Shown: positions 1 to 11,800 of the stretch, piece by piece | How the letters are laid out: every line of letters starts with the position of its first letter | Numbering within the stretch: the stretch's first letter is position 1 | NCBI GenBank assembly: GCA_009746045.1 | Contig: RPFO01000199.1 | Coordinates: forward strand, 852,986 to 916,985 | Length of the DNA: 64,000 nucleotides | Source of the DNA: Mesostigma viride | Taxonomy: Eukaryota; Streptophyta; Mesostigmatophyceae; Mesostigmatales; Mesostigmataceae | Reading direction: 5' to 3' | Made by a program: the position numbers and the translations under genes | The notes under the pieces: generated by a model | Told to the model about the DNA's origin: nothing | Databases searched by the model: none | What the model saw: the letters and a program-made list of their open reading frames with translations, nothing else

Positions 1-1348
1 GTATGCTGATGCCTGGAGACCCACCCTTTCCAAGAAAACCCGTCGCGCCAGTCAGAATCAACGTCTTCCCATGAAGGAATTCAACGATGCCTTTTTCTGA
101 AGACATTCCCGCCCTGTCGGCCGGGGATACGGAACTCTCCGGCGTTGAATCCGTGGCCATGCTGGTGCCGGCAGAATTGGCGACTACTTGGCGAGTGACC
201 CCCGCCCCACGCGGCTGGGCTGCCCCATTGGCGCAGGGGAAACCAGCAATGAAGTCGGCTCGCTCAATGAGGCTGCTCAAAGGCCGCCTTTCCAATAATG
301 GGGCGGCAGCAATGGAGGCATCCGAGAAGCGCGAGGCTGCGACAACCGTGGACTTTTGACTGTAACCAGTAGAGGCTGCAGATTTCGGTTGGCAAAGCCC
401 TGTAAGAGGACGAAGTTTTAGCCCACGACGTTTATTTTGGCGGAGGCTTAGCTTAGCCAGCCCGGCCTCTGCTATCACATCGGCTGCGTCTAACGAAGGC
501 CCCCCCGCGAGCAGGGCGCGTGTGCATCCCATTGTGCCCATTCCCTGCGGCCAACGGCGAGGTCGAATTGCCGGCTAGCTCAACAAGGCGAAGCAGACTA
601 AAGACTCGCACGCCGGGGGGCTAACATTTACGAAACAGCTTCCTGCACGCACCTCAGATGTCCGCCATGCGCGGGCACCGCAACGGGCTCCAGCTAGCGA
701 AGCGTGCGGGGCGAGGGGCCGCCTGCTACTCGTAGCCTTACCGAGCATGCCATGCTGGACACATGGCTTCCGCAGGCTGGCAGCAGGTGTCTGCCCAGTG
801 CCCCGTTGGCCTCGTCATGATCTGATCCCGGTCACCGGGACAGCACACCAGCGCCGGGAAATGCGAGCCTCAAATTCAGGTTGCTAACTGCCGGCCCTCG
901 TTGCCTCGTGGCAGCGCTCCCGGCCGTGTCAGGCGGCGCACGGTGCGGCCATTCGAGGCTCCTGCAGGCTCCTCTAGGGAGTGTTAGCGGGCCGACGGCC
1001 GCCTGTCCGTTCTCCGAGTCCGCCGACCGCGTCGCGGCGGGCACCCAGCCAGGGCCCTTGTGTCCTCACATGTGAAAGCATAACGGTTCGTAGTTTGTAC
1101 AGTCATTGTTGTTGTTGTTGTGTCCTACTGTACTCCGCACATTTTTGTTGTGGTGGTGGTGGAGGTGGTTGGTGTCCCACGCCGCACATGGGCAGCAGAG
1201 AAGTTTGTACTGTTGCGGCAATGAAATCCACCGGCCGTGCGCCGTGCGGCACGCTACATAGGTAGTGGCGTCCTGTTGAGTGTTGACACGTTCGCCAGTC
1301 GGTCAAATAATATGTACGTCATGTCAGTTGTCAGCCACGTATTATTTT
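1..1348. other. No recognisable gene
   Basis: Both strands hold only short open frames, the longest near the left edge being 90 codons at 87-359 (+), with no motif I recognise and no clear splice structure. The first ~1,080 bases are G/C-rich, then come a short (GTT)n run near 1105-1150 and a GGT-rich patch. A 3' or 5' part of a gene extending beyond the left edge cannot be excluded. Confidence 0.5.
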
Positions 1349-1472
1349 ATGGGCTTTTGACAGATCTGAAAAGTTAGGGCCCGAAAAATACAGATGGCTA
1401 GGCGTATATGCAGATCTGTTTTTTTATTCCAGATCTGTACGTAAACTCCGACGTAATGCCCTTACGTCTTCG
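1349..1472 (+). repeat. Left arm of a 124-bp inverted repeat
   Basis: This segment is almost identical to the reverse complement of 4813-4936, with only a few substitutions. Each arm contains three AGATCT sites in short mirror arrangements and a T7 tract. The arms enclose about 3.3 kb without coding potential. It may be one arm of a non-autonomous TIR element, or two independent insertions of one short interspersed element in opposite orientation. No target duplication could be assigned. Confidence 0.7.
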
Positions 1473-2804
1473 AGACTCGTCCCAGGCCATGCATGCGGGC
1501 GGTGCGGCACAAATACCTGCAAATTAGCCAAAATTAGTCAGCCATGGTTTTAAAAGTAAGCTAATGGAATTTTAAGGCATGGTAAAACCAGTCCTGAAAA
1601 GCTAGCAGCCCAGTTGTATCGCGTGTAGACTGTTTGCTTTCTCGACATTTTGTTCGGACGCGAGTGCATTATCACGGGAAGCATTACGATTGGTACGTGA
1701 AGCCTCTGCTCTATGACGGGAAGGCATCTGGCGTTGCTGCAACTGGAATCAGGCCAGTGCCATGTTCGGCACCGTGCACGCGGAAATAAGGCGCCGTCAC
1801 GTTAGATAGCACTGCTGAGGACGAGCTGCGCCTGCCTGCCATAGTTACCGAGTTTTTCTCGCATCGCACTGCATTATTGCTGGCCAGACTTTGCTGCCTT
1901 TATGCCCGACAGATTGGTTCACGAACCGTTTTAATTTGCTGCGTGCGTGGCTCCTGCCCTTCCATGGCAATGTTTGCAATTTCGCACTTTTTCGTTGTGA
2001 TTGTTGGCACATACTACACAGCCATGCACATGACATACTGCATGAAGGTCGCAAAGTTAGGTATAGTTTCTGCTTGTAAATCCTGACGTTATTGCTTCAC
2101 ACACGCTTCCTTGCAATGAAGGCCCTGGCCGAAGCTCGTTGCTTGCCAAAGCCTTCCTGTGTTGAACAGCGGTTCTCAGTGGGCACATGAAAGAGACGTT
2201 GCCAGGCATTGTAAGATTTCCAACCACACGCTTGTCCTGTAACCATGCAATTCATTCCATTTGCGTTATGAAGCTGGCAGCTTGTGAGCCTGCAACCATT
2301 AATTGCAGTTTGGCACATGTTACAACAAGTAGGCTCCTTGAATTTAGGCTGCTTTCTCGCTTATTTTTGCTGATGCTACAGGCAACTTTGGACTTTACAC
2401 GAACTTGAGTCCCACCCGCATCCAGCCCCCCCAATCATCCATCCACTCCGTCCCTACCCACCCAATTATACCACCGTCTTCCCGCCCACTCTTGAACTAA
2501 TCAGCCCAACCCCCCAGCCCAAGACACAGGCAAATGCCCATGTAGCCACCCATGTGCGCGTGCGAAGAGACACTCAACTAGCTAGGCTGCATATACGTGC
2601 CATGGGGGCATAACAGGTGCATGGGCGCAGGTGCACATGCAGGCCCGCAGGCATGCACACAAGCAGGCAGGCAGGCTGACAGATGGGTGGGCAGTAGGCG
2701 GGTGGCAGACATGCAGGCGGGCAGGCGGGAGGATGGGCAGAACGTTGGGTGGACAGGCGAGTAAGAAGGTCGTTGGGTCCAAGCAACCAGTTTATTGGTG
2801 ATGG
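1473..2804. other. Non-coding stretch
   Basis: No gene is recognised. The 3' third (about 2600-2760) is low-complexity GCAGGCAG-like sequence leading into the CGTGTGTG satellite. Confidence 0.45.
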
Positions 2805-2859
2805 ATTAATGTATGTGGCGCATGTGTGCAAGTCTGCCTGTGTTTGTGTGGGATTGTAT

Positions 2860-3785
2860 GCATGTGCACGTGTGCTCGTGGGTGTGTGCACATTTGTGTG
2901 CATGTGTGTTCTGACGACGATGTGTGTGTTAGTGTGTGCGCATGTGTTAGCGTGCATGTGCGCACGTGGGTGTGTGCATGTGTGCATGTGTGCATGTGTG
3001 CATGTGTGCATGTGTGCGTGTGTGCGTGTGTGCGTGTGTGCATGTGTGCATGTGTGCGTGTGTGCGTGTGTGCGTGTGTGCATGTGTGCGTGTGTGCGTG
3101 TGTGCGTGTGTGCATGTGTGCATGTGTGCGTGTGTGCGTGTGTGCGTGTGTGCGTGTGTGCGTGTGTGCGTGTGTGCGTGTGTGCGTGTGTGCGTGTGTG
3201 CGTGTGTGCGTGTGTGCGTGTGTGCGTGTGTGCGTGTGTGCGTGTGTGCGTGTGTGCGTGTGTGCGTGTGTGCGTGTGTGCGTGTGTGCGTGTGTGCGTG
3301 TGTGCGTGTGTGCGTGTGTGCGTGTGTGCGTGTGTGCGTGTGTGCGTGTGTGCGTGTGTGCGTGTGTGCGTGTGTGCGTGTGTGCGTGTGTGCGTGTGTG
3401 CGTGTGTGCGTGTGTGCGTGTGTGCGTGTGTGCGTGTGTGCGTGTGTGCGTGTGTGCGTGTGTGCGTGTGTGCGTGTGTGCGTGTGTGCGTGTGTGCGTG
3501 TGTGCGTGTGTGCGTGTGTGCGTGTGTGCGTGTGTGCGTGTGTGCGTGTGTGCGTGTGTGCGTGTGTGCGTGTGTGCGTGTGTGCGTGTGTGCGTGTGTG
3601 CGTGTGTGCGTGTGTGCGTGTGTGCGTGTGTGCGTGTGTGCGTGTGTGCGTGTGTGCGTGTGTGCGTGTGTGCGTGTGTGCGTGTGTGCGTGTGTGCGTG
3701 TGTGCGTGTGTGCATGCGTGCATGTGTGCATGTGTGCATGTGTGCATGTGTGTATGTGTGTGCGTGTGTGCATGTGTGTGTGCTG
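2860..3785. repeat. Octamer satellite (CGTGTGTG)n
   Basis: The core (about 3129-3710) is essentially pure CGTGTGTG, over 70 units. Both flanks carry mixed CGTGTGTG/CATGTGTG units that decay outward (CG to CA transitions). Because 8-mers repeat as 24 nt, every frame stays open, which explains the apparent 250-420-codon ORFs on both strands; they are not genes. The alternating purine-pyrimidine sequence has Z-DNA potential. Confidence 0.95.
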
Positions 3786-3829
3786 GGGGGTAGGATGGAT
3801 AGGGAAAACAAAGAGTGAAAACTGCAAGG

Positions 3830-4812
3830 TGTGGGGGAGTTCAATGTTTCACCTCGCGGCAAAAGTCATTGTGCCTGCCGCGTGTATTGACAAGCAGCTG
3901 TGGGCACGGTTGCAGCAAGTGAGTACACGCCAAGGGCCTAGACGGTTCATGCACTAGCACACAGCCAGTGGGACGAAACATCTGCACATATAACTTGGGT
4001 TCATCAATTCTGCACATTACCGGCTTGGGTTCATCAACTGAATTCTGCACCTTACACTTGCACGGCTCATGGTTTCAATCGCTGCTCAATTGACAGAAAA
4101 TGCACAGGCCATCAACATTCAGATATGTTAATCCTGAAAAGTGACCTTCCACACCAGGAGAATGAAGGTCGATGCTGCTTTGACGCATGAGCCTAATCCA
4201 CGTGCTCTCGGAGGTCTCCACCTCGGCAGGAGCACCTGCAGGCGTCGTGGCTCGCTTACCTCAAGCAATATGCGCATGCTGAAAGCTACCGGGGTCTATG
4301 CAGAGTTACATTATCGGCCCGGACAAAGCACATCTTAAACCTTTCTCGGCAACGAAGCTCTGAGCAGCGCTATATTGTCGTGGCCGGACTTCAATGTCGC
4401 CATTAAAATGTCAAAAGCTGTTTGATTCGTCCAAGGAAAATGCGTGCATGGTAGACAGATAATAAGATGCCCGGGCGTATAGACATGACAAGCAACTGCT
4501 TAGATGGCGCTCCTCGCGTTTTCCCTCGACTCAGTTCGTAATGGCGCCTAATCCAATGCAGCAAATGCACATGGGTGTGACCAGAATACAGAGCCTAGTG
4601 CACGCGGCAATATTGTTTGGTCTGTCGCACAATTGCTGTTGTGTTTGCAATTATTCTGCTCGCTCAGATGCAGGATTAACTTCGGCTTGATTTCTTAATC
4701 ACCCTCGTGTGCAGGTCATACGGCTGACATTCCTCTAGCTTTCGTACAGTAGCCATGGCTGAATTTTGCTTCCAGGTACTGAACAAGTGAACACGGCCTG
4801 CACCTCGACCCC
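3830..4812. other. Non-coding stretch
   Basis: Unique-looking sequence between the octamer satellite and the right inverted-repeat arm. The only open frames are below 75 codons and unrecognised. Confidence 0.4.
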
Positions 4813-4936
4813 CGAAGACGTAAAGGCATTACGTCGGAGTTTACGTACAGATCTGGAATAAAAAAACAGATCTGCATATACGCCTAGCCATCTGTATTTT
4901 TCGGGCCCTAACTTTACAGATCTGTCAAAAGCCCTT
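4813..4936 (-). repeat. Right arm of the 124-bp inverted repeat
   Basis: Reverse-complement partner of 1349-1472. Just outside it, a CCCACGCCGCACATGGGCAG motif (near 5098) recurs in direct orientation near 1176 outside the left arm, so the two flanks share sequence beyond the arms. Confidence 0.7.
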
Positions 4937-5116
4937 ATTTTATTCCCACGTCGGCCCACGGCCCACGAGGCACGGGCCCAGGGTCGGCCTGCATTTTGTT
5001 GTTGTTGCCCACGCCACTGCGCCAGCGGCCAGTGCCGGTCGCCGCCTCGCCAGTCGCCGGACATGACCAGCCCACGTCGGTCTGTTGTTGTTGTTGCCCA
5101 CGCCGCACATGGGCAG

Positions 5117-5804
5117 GAGATCTCACACAACTTCAACAATTACTCTACAGATGCGATGTGGCCGGCCTTCTACTAGTGGCTATACCTATACACCCGTGTA
5201 GCTGAACGCCATGGAGGTTCACGCGTTGTATCGCAGATTTGCCGGTCCCGTCCCATCTTCCGGCTACAGTAACTGTAGGCTGACAAACTCGAGGCTGGGG
5301 CGCATTGCGAGCTAGTGTGATCCACACAGCGTATCACGTCACCACCGGCATAGGTGGAACCGCATGCCTATGCGTCACAATGGCCGATGGATCGGCAAGC
5401 GAGTGAATTTGACGGCAGTATTTAATTTGTGTAACGTTTAGTAACAATTTATGCGTACAACAATTGGTCACATTTAGCCCACATTATGTCCTAGTGTCTA
5501 CATTAGTTGCTTTGAGGAATTTTGCCAGCATTGCTTGGTAATTCTGCGTATAATTGGCGAGCGTCTGTCAGTCATATCATCTTGCTAATTGCCAGAATTC
5601 CGGGTTGATCAACTATCTCAACGTTAGATTGTAGGTTCTATGGCAGCGTGTCGCAAGGTTTTATTAGGTCCTGCGCTATCGTGGCAAGTTACCTGTTGTG
5701 GAGGTGGTTAACGGTGTACCTCCTCCAGTTGGCGGCTGTGCTCATCGCATAGCAACCCACGTCTTGTTACTGCCTAAAGTGGGAAAAAGCGCGTCGTCAC
5801 CAGC
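5117..5804. other. Upstream region of the IFRD gene
   Basis: No ORF of note. This A/T-richer stretch lies directly upstream of the proposed IFRD start and presumably contains its promoter and 5' UTR. I cannot identify a TATA box or initiator with confidence. Confidence 0.3.
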
Positions 5805-8800
5805 ATGACGAAGTCAAAGAGTAAGTGTGTCGTGCGGATTCAGGGGGTTCCCCGAGTTTCGTTCCTCGCAATTTGCCGCGCAAGGTTTGTTTTGTACACT
5901 TAGCCGCCAACGTTAGAATCCATTGAGTAATTCACGTCCATCTCCCCGACTCTTTTGTTTTGTGATATACCGAATAAAATCGCATCCACCCACTCTCTTT
6001 ATTATCAGAAGCCAAGGGCCGAAAGGTCGCGCCGTCCTCCGATGAGGAGACGCAAAGCCTTGCCTCCGAAACGTCGGACATGAGCTTGACTCGGGAGCCC
6101 GTGGAGGAGGTTGGATTGGAAGGGGCGCTCGACGGCTACATTGAAGACCTTTACGAAAAGCGGTACGTTGGGCCCGCGTGTGCCTGCACAGAGGTTGGCC
6201 ACCCAAGTTCGTCCACGGAATTTCGTCAGGGTTTTGCTGCCTAGTGGACATCGCGCCCCTGCAGCTGCCAGAATGGGTGCGGCAGACATCGGTCAGCCCC
6301 CTTGGCAGGGCTACGTCGAATCATGTCCGTTAACCTACATGACCGGTTGGCCTGCTCCTTTGGCTTTGCCCTGTTTCCTTTTTCCAGGCTAAGTACTATG
6401 CTCAATTTCACATGGGGCAGCCCCAACAAAAAGCTTCTGAGATAATCAGAAACTTGATAATCAGATCATGTTGGATTCCAGTTTTCCTATCGGCATGGGT
6501 CCGCTATTGGTGAGTGCCGTGCTGGGGCGCCCGACGGCTACCATGGCTCACCAGGCCATCTGATCAGCGCAGTAGCGTGGTCAACCTGGAGTCACCTTTG
6601 GCCGGCTTCCGCCGTTATGTGACCCAGTGAGTATAACTCCTACTCACATTCGCCCCCTTGGGGCTAGCAGTTAGATTCGCTCCACTTGTTCATATTGGGG
6701 AATTTCACACTCGCACCGCTCCCCGGTAAAGAGCTTTTTGCAGTTGGGCTATAGCTTGGGATGCCTTAGGAAAAGGAGACCCCTATGGTCACGAGATCAT
6801 GCGAAAGTTCCTGTGTGCGAATCCGGTATCGTCTAGAAAATTTCGCGATGGTCGGGCCGTCTTCTGCGGCGAGGGCAACAACAGGCGAGCAGGGCAGCAT
6901 GCTTGTGTCGGAGGGGATAAATGCCAAGCCTGGTGTGTGGTGAATGACTATGCCTGATTCCCCATGCCCCAGGTTGGCATGCCGTGGTCGCAGTGAATCC
7001 TCCGCCTCATGAGTGTACTATGGCCTATCTCTTGTGTACCTGTGTGTGCCTGCTGGCCCCCGCCCCCGCGCGCCGCAGCACATCCACGCGCGTGGCGGCG
7101 CTGCGCAACATCGTGACCACCTTCACCAACGCGGTCTGCACAGAGCTGCTGGAGACGCGGTAGGGAGGGGGTTGACAGGGAGGGGTGGGGCAACAGGGGG
7201 GGGAGGGCAGAGAGCGTGTATGCGTCTGTGCTTGTGTGCGGAGGGTCTTGCTCCAGGTGTTAGTCAGGTTGAGGATGGGACAGGGACAGGGAGTTTTGGG
7301 GCAGGGGTGGGTGGGTTTGAAGACAACACGCTCGATTTGCGAAACAAGGCTCTTTCCGCCTGATCCTTGGCGAGGCCACCGCTGTGGGTGCCCACTATAG
7401 TGTCCGTGACGTGCCCGCTATAGTGTCCGTGACGTGCCCACTATAGTGTCCGTGATGTGCCTACTATAGTGTCCGTGACGTGCCCGCTATAGTGTCCGTG
7501 ACGTGCCAACTATAGTGTCCGTGACGTGCCAACTACAGTGTCCGTGACGTGCCCACTATAGTGTCCGTGACGTGCCCACTATAGTGTCCGTGACGTGCCC
7601 ACTATAGTGTCCGTGACGTGCCCACTATAGCGTCCGTGACGCGCCCACTATAGTGTCCGTGACGTGCCCACTATAGTGTCCGTGACGTGCCAACTACAGT
7701 GTCCGTGACGTGCCCACTATAGTGTCCGTGACGTGACCACTATAGTGTCCGTGACGTGACCACTATAGTGTCCGTGACGTGCCCACTATAGTGTCCGTGA
7801 CGTGACCACTATGGTGTCCGTGACGTGCCCACTATAGTGTCCGTGACGTGCCCACTACAGTGTCCGTGACGTGACCACTATAGTGTCCGTGACGTGCCTA
7901 CTATAGTGTCCGTGACGTGCCCGCTATAGTGTCCGTGACGTGCCAACTATAGTGTCCGTGACGTGCCAACTACAGTGTCCGTGACGTGCCCACTATAGTG
8001 TCCGTGACGTGCCCACTATAGTGTCCGTGACGTGCCCACTATAGTGTCCGTGACGTGTCCATTATAGTGTCCGTGACGTGCCCACTATGGTGTCCGTGAC
8101 GTGCCCACTATAGTGTCCGTGACGTGCCCACTATAGTGTCCGTGACGTGCCCACTATAGTGTCCGTGACGTGCCCACTATAGTGTCCGTGATGTGCCTAC
8201 TATAGTGTCCGTGACGTGCCCACTATAGTGTCCGTGACGTGCCCGCTATAGTGTCCGTGACGTGCCCACTATAGTGTCCGTGACGTGCCCACTATAGTGT
8301 CCGTGACGTGCCCACTGCTAAGGCTTCGCAAGGCCACCCCTTTGGGGCTGTTTTCCGATCTTGTTGTCCACCTTCCAAGGGCAATCATGAGAAAGGACTT
8401 CCATGATCAGAAATCATGGTTGAGGCTCTTTTGTCTCAATGTCGCATTTCATTCATTATGGTATTTATCACAGCTCGCCACTGAAAGTGAACGACCCGTG
8501 AGATGTGACTGCTGGTGCGCTGCCTTTTGTTGCACAACCCCCTGATGCATATGCCTGCTTGCCCCCAACCTTATGCATGTGCCTGCTTGCCCCCAACGGA
8601 TGCAGCCGCCGAGGCCTTTCCCCTGCACGCTTGCCATGCACCTGTTGCAGCTGCAAGCTACCCATAACCATGATGTGATGCATGCATCCACCTGACCCGC
8701 CTGTTTGCACTAAATTGGCTCCGCTGTCTGCCCCTCCCCCTCCTCACCCTTTCTTCCCCACCCCCTCTTCCCCTCCCCCTCCTCCCCTCCCCCCTCACTC

Positions 8801-11800
8801 CCCTTCCCCCTCTTCCCCTCCCCCTCTTCCCCTCCCCCTCCTCCCCTCCCCCCTCTCTCCCCCTCTTCCCCTCCCCCTCCTCCCCTCCCACCTGTCTCCC
8901 CCTCCCCCTCTTCCCCCCCACCTCCTCCCCTCCCCCCTCTCTCCCCCTCTTCCCCTCCTCTTCCCCTTCCCCTCTCTATGCCCCCAGGTGCGACACGCTG
9001 GTCCAGCTGGCTCTTGCCTGCCTCAAGCGTGGGGGGGAGGAGATGTCCTACGCGATTCGGCTGCTGGGTGGGTGGGGTGCGGGGGGTGGAGATGCCCTAC
9101 ATGATTTGGCTGCTGGGTGGGTGGGGTGCGGGGGGGTGGAGATGCCCTACATGATTTGGCTGCTGGGTGGGTCGGGTGCGGGGGGTGGAGATGCCCTACA
9201 TGATTTGGCTGCTGGGTGGGTGGGGTGCGGGGGGGTGGAGATGCCCTACATGATTTGGCTGCTGGGTGGGTGGGGTGCGGGGGGTGGAGATGCCCTACAT
9301 GATTTGGCTGCTGGGTGGGTGGGGTGCGGGGGGGTGGAGATGCCCTACATGATTTGGCTGCTGGGTGGGTGGGGCGCGGGGGGGTGGAGATGCCCTACAT
9401 GATTTGGCTGCTGGGTGGGTGGGGTGCGGGGGGTGGAGATGCCCTACATGATTTGGCTGCTGGGTGGGTGGGGTGCGGGGGGCTGGAGATGCCCTACATG
9501 ATTTGGCTGCTGGGTGGGTGGGGTGCGGGGGGGTGGAGATGCCCTACATGATTTGGCTGCTGGGTGGGTGGGGTGCGGGGGGGTGGAGATGCCCTACATG
9601 ATTTGGCTGCTGGGTGGGTGGGGTGCGGGGGGTGGAGATGCCCTACATGATTTGGCTGCTGGGTGGGTGGGGTGCGGGGGGGTGGAGATGCCCTACATGA
9701 TTTGGCTGCTGGGTGGGTGGGGTGCGGGGGGTGGAGATGCCCTACATGATTTGGCTGCTGGGTGGGTGGGGTGCGGGGGGTGGAGATGCCCTACATGATT
9801 TGGCTGCTGGGTGGGTGGGGTGCGGGGGGGTGGAGATGCCCTACATGATTTGGCTGCTGGGTGGGTGGGGTGCGGGGGGGTGGAGATGCCCTACATGATT
9901 TGGCTGCTGGGTGGGTGGGGTGCGGGGGGGTGGAGATGCCCTACATGATTTGGCTGCTGGGTGGGTGGGTGCGGGGGGTGGAGATGCCCTACATGATTTG
10001 GCTGCTGGGTGGGTGGGGTGCGGGGGGGTGGAGATGCCCTACATGATTTGGCTGCTGGGTGGGTGGGGTGCGGGGGGCCGGAAAGGGGCCACGGAGGCCA
10101 TTGGCTGACTAGCGCCCCAGTCTGGTGACCAAATGGGTAGTGATGGTAGAGGTGCTGACGGAACGCGATGCAGCGGCGGGGTGAGTGGTACGTGGCGGCT
10201 GGGATCTTCTGTAGTGGTCGGGGGCCATTGCACTGTACCGTGCGTCCATCGACCGTGGGTGTTTGGCTGGTTGCCCGACCATGGGAAGTTTCTTGTTGTA
10301 GTGGCATTGAAACTCAGGTAAACATGCAGATGGGGGTGCACCCATGCCCCCTGGCACCAAGCGTGGTGCTGCCCATCTGTTGGCTGCGTCCCACAGGACG
10401 GAGCTGGCATGTGCTCGCCTGCGCCGGCACCGTTCTGGTTGCCTTCGTTGGTGTTGCCCGTTGGTGTTGGTATTGCCCATTGGTATTGCCAGCACCGCAG
10501 GTACCCTGGTGCCCACTCCTGTACCTCTGCCCTGCTGCGTCCTCGAGCCACACCCACTAGTTTGGCATGGCAACCCATGCTGACTTCACAAGCTGAGATC
10601 ACAATTTAACCCCGCCCGTGCGCTCCCCGCAGGCCTGCTGACGCTGACGGTGGAGAGTGAGGGCGAGGCGCAGGGCATCGTGTCGTCAGCATCGGCGCTG
10701 CTCACGCGGGTGGCGCGCGATGCGTCGGAGCCCGAAGTGCGCTGCGGGGTGCGTGGCCGTGGGTAGGAGGCGAGGCAGGGGAATAGTGACCGTGGGCTAG
10801 AGGTGGCACTGCTTGTCTGGACGGGTACCTAGCTTGTGGTGCTAAACGGGGTAGTTCTCAGGTGGACCTTTTGTGGTTGCGTGCGTGAGAGATTGTGGTG
10901 TGATACCCATCCTCTCCCATCTTTGCCTTTGCGTGGGAATGTCACGGTGCGGCCCATGCCTTTCTTTCATGCCGCCCCCAGCGCCCGTCTGCGTGTCCTT
11001 CATCTGTTTATCCTTCCCCCCCCACCCCCACCCACCCACCACCCACCCACCCACACACACACACACGCGCTTGCACCCGCACCCCCAGGCGTGCGAGGTG
11101 CTCTCCCTCATGGCGTTTGTTGGGTCGCAGGACGAGGACGCCACGGTGGACGTGATGAAGCTGATGGAGCACGTCTTTGCTGCGCGCGCGGGCAAGGTGC
11201 GGCCGGTGCCCGACGAGACCAAGGCCGCGGCGCTGCGAGGGTGGGGGCTGCTCGCCACCGTGATCGACGACAGCGCCGTCACGGCCGCCGCCGACCGGTA
11301 GGCAGCGCTGTGCAACAACGGTTGCCTTGCAAAGCATTCCGTCTTGTTTCCTTCCATCCGCGCTTCTTTGCTTCCTTTTCCCTCGTCCCTGAGACATTGC
11401 CCACAGCAGCATGGTGCTCACAGGGCTGCATGAAAGGATGCCGGCAATAAGCATGCTGACAACAAGCATGCCGTTCGTACCGGCCGTCTCCATGGACGAA
11501 CATGTGTTCTCATCGCATGCTGTGACGATGCCATGTCTGGTGCGTCACATGGCAGCATCTCGTCCACCCTGTGCTCGCTGCTGGCGGACGAGAGCAACGC
11601 GGTGGTGCGCATGGCGGCGGGGGAGACGGTGGCCATCCTGTACGAGTCGCTCGGCCCGCAGACGGCCGCCGCCGCGATGAAGGCGGGGCCCTCATCGCGC
11701 GCCCGCCGCGACTACAGGTAAGGGTCGCTACGGAGTATTTTAGTGGTGTTGTGGGACTGCAGGTGGGGGGTGCTCTTGCAACCGGTGGCTAGCCCGCTTG

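Noticed and set aside
87-359. 90-codon ORF at the left edge as a gene
   Set aside because: No recognised motif, compositional open frame in G/C-rich DNA, no splice or homology support.
2574-3957. Cys/Val/Ala- and His/Thr/Arg-rich ORFs of 250-420 codons
   Set aside because: Artefacts of the (CGTGTGTG)n array, open on both strands.
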